Shown here: one piece after another, positions 57,263-64,000 of the stretch
Layout of the letters: each line of letters starts with the position of its first letter
Numbering within the stretch: the first letter of the stretch is position 1
Translations under genes and position numbers: made by a program
The notes under the pieces: model-generated
What the model was told of the DNA's origin: nothing
Database searches by the model: none
The model's input: only the letters and a program-made list of their open reading frames with translations
From: Mytilus californianus
Taxonomy: Eukaryota; Mollusca; Bivalvia; Mytilida; Mytilidae
Length of the DNA stretch: 64,000 nt
Assembly: GCF_021869535.1 (NCBI RefSeq)
Contig: NW_026262659.1
Coordinates: 3,906,001-3,970,000 of the forward strand
Direction: 5' to 3'

Positions 57263-57577
57263 ATTTGTAATTGCAAAACCCAGAATGTTGTATACCTTCT
57301 TCAGTGTCGATGTGGCATGAAGTATGTTGGCGAGACAGAACAGCCATTCAACAAACGCATGAATGGTCATCGAAGTGACTACACCTGCAAGCCCGACCTC
57401 CCTGTAAGTGGTCATTTCAGATCACCTGGGCACGCCCAAGCTGATCTCAAAAACCTTACCATCACAATCATAGACCACAACGAGGGTTGGTCAAGGGCCG
57501 ACAGACTTGCTAGGGAAAGGTTTTGGATAAGAAAGCTAAGGACAGTTTCCCCAGAAGGCATACATGAAAAAACATAG
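57263..57577 (+). pseudogene. GIY-YIG endonuclease domain (Penelope-like C-terminus), 5'-truncated
   Basis: Open from 57263 after a TAG, with no start of its own. The motifs are VVYLLQCRCGMKYVGETEQPF (GIY-YIG core as VYLL...KYVGET), KRMNGHRSD, then DLPVSGHFRSPGH and ERFWIRKLRT near the end. Animal Penelope-like elements carry such a domain after the RT. About 105 residues are left and the RT part is missing. The 5' edge coincides with palindrome 3, indicating truncation by insertion or recombination. It is followed by 3'-UTR-like sequence with hammerhead-like motifs. Confidence 0.8.
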
Positions 57578-58195
57578 AATGAGTCACTTATTTTCCCTAA
57601 GGTCACTCAATTTCCTATCATCACTTGTTCCCAGTAACTCAGGCTTTCGTACTGAACTCTTAAAGTTTTAGGGAATTTTTGAATTATATTAGTTTAAAGT
57701 ACAGGGGTTCTATTCATTTGGGAGGGATGTACAAGTACGCAGTCACGTTCAATTATTAAACCTTTGTCAAAATTTATTATAATTTTTTTAATCATTATCA
57801 AACTGCTATTTATTTGGGATGTTTAAATATGCAGCCTCTGTTTTGATTACTCTAACGTTGTCAAATTTGAAATATTATACCAGCTTAGATCGGTCTGTGC
57901 TGTTTATTGGGAATGTATTTCCACACAACCGTTGTTGTAACATCTTAACTGTGGTCACCATTGAACTTTTAGAGTTGTACCAGTTCATATCGCACATTAC
58001 TATTTTTAATTGAAGCATATCTTTGCAGTCTCTGTTGTAAATAGCTATATAACCTACTTAAATGAGAGAAAAATTAGAATTGTACAAGCGTCTCTATGAT
58101 GTTCAGTTTTGCATGATTTATTGTATAAATTTCAAGATTGTTGTAGTTTTCTAATCAGATTAGATTGATATGATTCATTTTACATCGTGATTATA

Positions 58196-58222
58196 CTGAT
58201 GAAGGATATTTGTTATCCGAAA
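58196..58222 (+). ncRNA. Hammerhead-ribozyme-like core 1
   Basis: CTGATGA (58196-58202), stem II GGATA/TATCC (58204-58208/58214-58218) and GAAA (58219-58222) are in the correct order and spacing. Stems I and III are not obvious in the flanks. Hammerhead motifs are known from Penelope-like elements, which fits the GIY-YIG remnant 600 bp upstream. Confidence 0.45.
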
Positions 58223-58366
58223 TATTTAACATTTGTTCATTTTATTATTATTTTTTGGTGATGTTGTATCCTTTTAGACTTATTATATATTATATTTTGT
58301 AGTGTACTGTATCATAATTAAATGATCCATCGCCCCGTAAGATTTATCGTTGACTATTATTCAGTC

Positions 58367-58369
<3 letters not shown>

Positions 58370-58420
<51 letters not shown>

Positions 58421-58945
58421 CCTTCGGGTTTATATGATCCGTTCGTTCTATTTTGACTCCTAAAAATTCAAGAGTCTATCTTAAATTGAGGTAAATTATA
58501 TAGACTTCCAAATATCGTTTCGATTCCTCACATCACTGAAGAGACATTAATTGTCGAAATCCGGATATGGTGTACAAAAATCTTTGCACCTTTTGTTTGC
58601 GGTATACCATCTTTGCCGCAAGTTTATTGTTTTCTGTTTTGTATTAATTTATAAATAAGATCCATTTATTACACCTGGTGATCCGTTTATTTGGTAATCG
58701 CCAATGGCAGTCGGCAGGGTTTAAGAACATTTGTTGTTCGACCTGTAAGTCAAATGCGTTTTGTTAAAATATACTTTTTCACTTTTTTGGTCTTTTTGAA
58801 AATGTTGTTTGTGCTGTATTTAGACCCCTCTAACAAGAAATTTGTTTTGCATGCATACGTATAAAAATTGCGGTTTTTATCCAACGCAATCATAGGTTTG
58901 AACGTTGTTTTCAATTTAGACTTGTTTATATATATATATATATAT
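58370..58945 (-). repeat. (TA)n and inverted copy of the 37-kb element
   Basis: 58370-58418 is (TA)n. 58563-58945 is the reverse complement of about 37005-37365 (GGCAGTCGGCAGGGTTTAAG, 'gaacatttgttgttcgacc') and ends in (TA)n. It follows the Penelope-like 3' region without a break, so it may be part of that element's terminal sequence. Confidence 0.7.
58530..58575 (+). ncRNA. Hammerhead-ribozyme-like core 2 (variant)
   Basis: CTGAAGA (58536-58542; canonical T changed to A), stem II GACA/TGTC (58543-58546/58552-58555) and GAAA (58556-58559), followed by a possible short stem (CCGG...). The changed core base makes activity unlikely. Confidence 0.35.
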
Positions 58946-58959
58946 ATCCCCTCCATTAT

Positions 58960-60412
58960 TAAATGAAAATATTGTGTAAGCCAGACATTATCATAGGTAC
59001 AATAAAATGGTTAGACAAGTCAATACGATCAACTGACTTTTTCCAATTAACTTGTACAACATGTATAGATAGAACTACAAATAACAAAAGCCAAAGCCAT
59101 GGTGGCGTATTAATAGCTATCACCAAAGAGTTTATTGGCTCTGAAGTTGTAGAAAAAACAGACTGCGAGATATTATGGACAGATGTTATCAATCAGATAA
59201 AGGTACATCACTAGAACAACTTAAAATCTCCTTGAATAGACTAGATAATACATCAACCACAAATATATGGTTAGGAGGGGACTTTAATCTTGGACACATA
59301 TATTAGTCAATACCAGTATTCATCTTAGGCAAACCACATGCTATATAAACAACATCAATATCTACTAGATATAATATCAAATCACAACTTACACCAAGCC
59401 ACATACAAGCCAACAAGAAAAGATAGAATATTAGATCTTATTTAAGTCATTATTCAACTAGTATGAATAAACTTAATACACTATCAGCTACCGGCTTAGC
59501 AGATCAAAATATTGTTTATGTAGAAATGAACACCTGGTTGAAAGGAGTAAGAAACAAGAAAAATACTTAAATACAAAGAGGCAAACTGGAACAACATAAA
59601 CAATGACCTTACTACAACACTTAACGCCATCAATATCTTGTATACCTCAAATGATGCAGACACACCATGGACCATCTTCAAAATAGATCTTCTCACATCA
59701 ATAGAGTCAAATGTACCTCACAGAATGCTCACATACAAGCATAGACTACCTTGAATAAACAGCACTCTAAGGAAACTCATAAACAAGAAAACAAGTGTTA
59801 TAAAAAACTAAATAGCATCCAATTGAAATAAAAGAAACTAAAACAAGAAGAGCAAAGGAAGGCATATTGGGACTATATAGAACAAATTCAATGAAGTAGA
59901 CTAGCTAACATCAGCCCACAAACACAAAACCAAAAAAGCTATTTCAGTACATCAAAAGCACTAGAAATGATAATACAGGGAATAGCACCTCTGAAAAAAG
60001 AAGGCATGCTAGATACAGACACTACTGAAATTGCAGACATACTTAACCAACAACTTCTGTCAGTATGCACTAACGAACCACCAATCCATATTCCTGATAA
60101 AGGTCTAAGCCAATACACAAAAATAGCCAGAAATAAAAGTTACAACACCAGGTGTCGAAAAGTTATAACACAAACTAAATCTCAATAAAGCTCGCACCCG
60201 TATTTAAAAAGGGCAAAGGATACAAGGCTGAAAATTATAAACCAATTTCACTAACTTGTATTTGTTGTAAATTGATGGAGCACATTGTGACAAATAACAT
60301 AATGGACTGGAGACAAATAACATCCAACATGGTTTCCGTAAATCGAGATTATGCGAATCAAAACTCATTTGATTTATACAAGAACTTCAAAACAATAACA
60401 GCATAAATATAC
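58960..60412 (+). pseudogene. CR1-like LINE remnant: endonuclease and start of RT
   Basis: Pieces in several frames: KPDIIIGT...WLD and GGVLIAITKEF (58963-59214), WLGGDFNLG (about 59262-59290), PTRKDRILDL (about 59410-59445), a linker (59967-60188, ADILNQQLLSVCTNEPP), then APVFKKGKGYKAENYKPISLTCICCKLMEHIV (about 60192-60295) and a QHGFRK-like block. That is endonuclease, linker and RT motifs 1-2. The palm with the catalytic Asp is absent because the element is cut at about 60410. Many stops and shifts. Confidence 0.7.
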
Positions 60413-60416
60413 AAAC

Positions 60417-61715
60417 ATGTACTGGTTACCTAAATTGCACAAAAAACCATTTAAATTCCGTTTCATCTCCGCATCTAGTAAGTGTTCTACTACTAATCTA
60501 TCAGTGCTTCTAAGTACCTCCTTTACTACTATCAAAGAACTTGTTATAAACTTTTGTAATAAAGCTTATGAAAATAATGGTATTAATTATTTTTGGAGTG
60601 TTAAAATTTCTTTAGAGGTTTTGGATAAAATACGTGCTTTTGATGGTCCTTTTAATTCTGTTGACAGTTATGATTTTTCGACTCTCTACACTACACTTCC
60701 ACACATTTTTATCAAGAAAAAGTAGTCATATTTAATTGAATGGTCTTTTGAGCAATCTCGTTGCAAATTTATTTGCTGTGACTCGTTTAAAACCTTTTTC
60801 TGTAATGAAAAAAGAAAGTATGCTAGATACACTTACTGGAAATGTGAAGATATGATTGAAGCTTTAAATTTTCTCCTTGACAACATATATGTACGTTTCG
60901 GAGATAAAGTGTATCGACAAGTAGTTGGTATTCCTATGGGCACTAATTGTGTCCCTTTAATAGCAGATTTATTCCTGTAATGCTATGAATCTCAGTTTAT
61001 GACCAAACTCAGTACAGACACGTCATTGTAACATTTGGTAGATACATTCAACAATACCTACCGTTATCTGGATAATATTTTTTCGTTAAATTATCCAGAG
61101 TTCTCTAAATATACTACCGAAATTTACCCAAAAGAACTTACTTTAACTAAATCTAACATAAACAGCAGTAGTTATCCTTTTCTAGATTTAGACATTTCAA
61201 TTTCTAAAGGGAAACTCCATACTAAAATTTACGACAAAAGAGACTATTTTTCATTCCCTATTGTTTATTTTCCTTTTTAAGACGGCGATGTTCCTTTGGC
61301 TCCATCATACGGTGTTTATATCTCCCAACTCGTTCGTTATGCCCGTGTGTGTAGTGATGTCATAGATTTTAACGAACGTAATCAATGCATCACTGGTAAA
61401 TTATTAAGTCAGGGATTTCGTTACCATAAATTACTTAAAACTTTTACTAAATTCTTTCATAGATACACAGATTTGATTAGTAAATTTGGCTGTACCAGTA
61501 GAAAACTTACTAAAAACGGTACTTCACATCCTAAATTTTATGGTAATATTGTACTAAAAGCGTGGAAATCACTATGTGATCCGTGTAAACTCATCGAACC
61601 TTTAAACAAACTTATTAGTAAAGGTTATCTTACCAATGTTGTAATTAGATCTTTGAATATAGTTTACATTGGCACTTATAACGATTTTGTCATCAGCAAA
61701 TTAAAACATAACTAA
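60417..61715 (+). pseudogene. Penelope-like reverse transcriptase with four in-frame stops
   Basis: One continuous frame interrupted only by stops at 60723 (TAG), 60978 (TAA), 61029 (TAA) and 61278 (TAA), with no frameshift. Blocks: YWLPKLHKKPFKFRFISAS, FSTLYTTLPH (catalytic D of this block seems replaced or nearby in DSYDF), VVGIPMGTNC, RYLDNIF (normally YLDD, so the second Asp is Asn), YPFLDLDISI, IYDKRDYFSFPIV and PSYGVYISQLVRYARV, then a thumb with TNVVIRSLNIVY. Dead by sequence. Assignment to Penelope-like elements is by motif memory; no GIY-YIG follows, only a long 3' UTR to about 62280. Confidence 0.7.
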
Positions 61716-62454
61716 ATTTGTATTCTTTTCAAACGGGATGTATAAAGACACACCCACTTTCATTTTTATCTATTAAGAGGTTAACTCCTAACAATCCTAC
61801 TGCCTGTCGATACATTTATTTTTGGCATTGCACAAGTCATGTCTTCTTTGACTGTCCATGACGTTAAAATACTAAATCCCTGGGATGTGTTTTAGTTTAT
61901 TTTAGTCTCTGATGCATGATTTTTTATTATAAATTGTTTTGGCTTTTAACTAGCTGTCAGTAACTGCGAGTACTCTCAAATCGTACTGTCTTGTTAATTT
62001 GACCTGTTGATACTATTTGTAATGCTTTTTTGTTATTTAATATTTACTTATTCAGGGTTATATCTGGTCTATTTACCAGATTTGATAAGTGTTTGGTATT
62101 AATATACATTTTCACTTCTTCGAACTATGAACATCAAAATTATTTATTTTGTAAAAATATTTCCTTTCTCCTTTTAAACTGTATACCTAACAATAAAATT
62201 ATTTTCATTTACCTGTGTATAATATTATTGTAAATGGCGGATTTTTGTTTAAGGTTATTGTTGTTTTTCTGAAATTGTTTAACATTTCAAAGCGGTATAA
62301 TACTGTTACTTTAATTATCAATACCTTATTTTATTGATTTTGTATTTACATTGTATCATAGATCAAATGTGTTCGTTCAGTGTATGTTCACTTGTGTTAA
62401 TATGTCTTTTGATAGAGTTAGCCATTTCAATTGATATTTTATAGTGTGTCATTC
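61716..62454 (+). mobile_element. 3' UTR of the Penelope-like pseudogene
   Basis: AT-rich sequence continuing the retroelement ('cttttcaaacgggatgtata', 'gtcatgtcttctttgactg'), with no ORF of note. The boundary with MR-A at about 62455 is sharp. Confidence 0.5.
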
Positions 62455-62805
62455 TATGTTGTGATGTTACACTATTGTTTCAGATAAGGGTGAATATCAT
62501 ATAAACGTTTAAACCCGCTGCAATTGTTTGCACCTTTCCTAAGTCAGGAATCTGATGTTCAGTAGGTGTCGTTAGTTGATGTGGTTCATAAGTGTTTCTC
62601 GTTTCTCGTTTTTTCTATAGATTAGACCGTTGGTTTTCCCGTTTGAATGGTTTTACACTAGTAATTTTTGGGGCCCTTTATAGCTTGCTGTGCGGTGTGA
62701 GCCAAGGTTCCGTGAAGACCGTACTTTGACCTATAATGGTTTACTTTTATAAATTGTGACTTGGATGGAGAGTTGTCTCATTGGCACTCATACAGCCAAG
62801 CGTTT
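62455..62805 (-). repeat. MR-A repeat, longest inverted copy
   Basis: Reverse complement of 6640-7010 almost end to end ('taaacccgctgcaattg', 'gaccgttggttttcccg', 'tgactt ggatggagagtt' landmarks). It directly abuts the Gag-like ORF region. Confidence 0.75.
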
Positions 62806-62843
62806 GGTGATCTACCTGACGAGACAGAAGACCCGCTCAACGT

Positions 62844-64000
62844 GTGCAAGATTTCGTCAACAAACATCCTGTACCAACTGCCGTACAGGAAGTGACAGGC
62901 CCTCTGAAGAAAAAACAAACTCCTTTTAAGCTAAGTAATGAAGCACCAGACTTCGTGCCATCCGTGGCACTGAACTTGCCATCACAAACACCTGCGGTCT
63001 TGCCTACATATGCTAAGTCACCAGAAGTTAATGTATTCCCATATCTGGGAACAGTAACTGGCATAGAAAAACAGGGCGTTTCAGAAGAGATCCCTGTTGC
63101 ATACCAAAAACAAGGCGTGATAGGTGCGATCCTAGTCTCAAACCAAAAACAGGGCGTTGTAGTAGAGACCCCTGCTGCACACCCGCAACAAATCAATCCT
63201 GCATCGGAGATACATTTTGTAACCAGATTTCTCTTGCGTAAGGACCTGCTGTCCTCCCGGTTAACAAGCTTTAACGACCAGGCAGAATCCTTCCATACAT
63301 GGAAAGCTAGCTTTAAAAAAGTCATAGACGAATTACAAGTTTCCGACTCGAAACAGATAGACTTACTGAGTAAGTGGCTAGGGCCAGAGTCTGCCAAACA
63401 TGCCATGAGTAAAAGGGCATCAAATGCCAACAACCGAACAAGAGGCCTACAGAGACTATGGGAGAGACTGGACGACCGATATGGTGCTCCAGAAATGTTG
63501 GAGGCGTCTCTCGTCAACAAACTTGTCAACTTCCCAACATTGACGAACAAGAACGACTCACTCCTTTACGATTTGTAAGATATAATCTCAGAAATAGAAT
63601 ATCACAAAGAAAATCCCAAGCTGGGATGTTTGCTTGCTTATTTCGACTCTTCCTCCGGGATAAATCCAATTGTGGAAAAATTGCCATACGGACTCCAAGA
63701 AAAGTGGATAACAAGGGTTTCAAGATACAAGTCTTAATATGAAGTTGCCTTTCCGCCTTTCGCAGAATTCTCTGCCTTCATCAGGGAAATAAGCAAAGTA
63801 AAGAATGATCCTGGGTTCATCTTTGGGTCAAAAGTCACACCAAATACAAAAAGTGCTGCGCAAAGATTCACACCTCAGACGTACTCTAAAGTCAACGTCC
63901 ATTAGACGGCAGTTGTAATAAGTGTGGAAGTCAACAACACACCACTGCACTATACATAAGAAGGGTGCAACCGAACGAAAATTCTCAATCTAGTTCCTCT
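62844..64000 (+). pseudogene. BEL/Pao-type Gag, truncated by window end
   Basis: The first 245 codons are open. A Pro/Gln-rich N-terminal part with three EKQGV/KQGV-type short repeats (about residues 72-112) precedes a conserved Gag core (SRLTSFNDQAESFHTWKASF, LLSKWLGPESA, WERLDDRYGAPEML) as in BEL/Pao retrotransposons. The same frame continues after stops at 63576 and 63735 (ENPKLGCLLAYF, LPYGLQEKW, FAEFSAFIREI). A shift near 63890 leads to a partial zinc knuckle (CNKCGSQQH). So the gene is broken at least three times. No LTR or primer-binding site was found at its left because MR-A begins at 62805. Confidence 0.7.

Noticed and set aside
60723..61280. Stop-codon reassignment or readthrough in the Penelope-like RT
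   Set aside because: The catalytic YLDD is also mutated to YLDN, and other retroelements in the window have ordinary lesions; simple decay explains it.

Overview
The window is AT-rich eukaryotic DNA with short exons in long introns, abundant interspersed repeats, (TA)n microsatellites and decayed retroelements of several classes. Several repeat families match my memory of bivalve genomes, mussels (genus Mytilus) in particular, so I read it as a mussel chromosome segment. The source was not given and no database was searched, so the species is inference. Repeat families are labelled MR-A to MR-F here for convenience only.

Layout. 0-6 kb: a hAT-like non-autonomous element (639-1851), then a minus-strand three-exon gene for a small cysteine-rich secreted protein (4780 down to 2474), and one related-looking exon upstream (5946-6114). 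6-14.6 kb: an interstitial telomere-like tract, MR repeats, a 107-bp x3 tandem repeat and a tRNA-like element. 14.7-22.6 kb: copy A of a segmental duplication carrying a decayed Reeler-domain gene. Its exon 2 splice-acceptor boundary has been amplified into about 17 tandem 72-bp units. 23.3-30.8 kb: a minisatellite domain built from a roughly 20-21-bp monomer, including a 61-bp trimeric higher-order array, interrupted by a 5'-truncated LINE. 32.5-36.2 kb: the largest coding region, two overlapping frames joined at a -1 slippery heptamer. Together they look like a DDE/CxxH transposase (MULE-like) ending in a ubiquitin-specific-protease-type Cys box. 36.5-41.4 kb: tRNA-like and fold-back elements, then copy B of the Reeler duplication, which keeps exon 1 and has lost exons 2 and 3. 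42-47.7 kb: a Penelope-like RT fragment, a 39-bp minisatellite and a nearly full-length but broken LINE with a poly(A) insertion in its endonuclease. 47.7-56 kb: mostly non-coding, with a 194-bp identical duplication, a roughly 165-bp tandem repeat and a few orphan exons. 56.5-64 kb: three back-to-back palindromes made of the tRNA-like element, a GIY-YIG endonuclease remnant with hammerhead-like motifs downstream, a CR1-like LINE joined to a Penelope-like RT pseudogene, and a BEL/Pao-type Gag running off the window.

Most striking: (1) tandem amplification of an intron/exon boundary in the Reeler gene, in an open frame; (2) the transposase plus USP-like fusion with a frameshift signal; (3) the triple palindrome of tRNA-like units. 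Complete host genes are scarce. Only the cysteine-rich gene at 2474-4780 looks intact from start to stop with matching intron phases.
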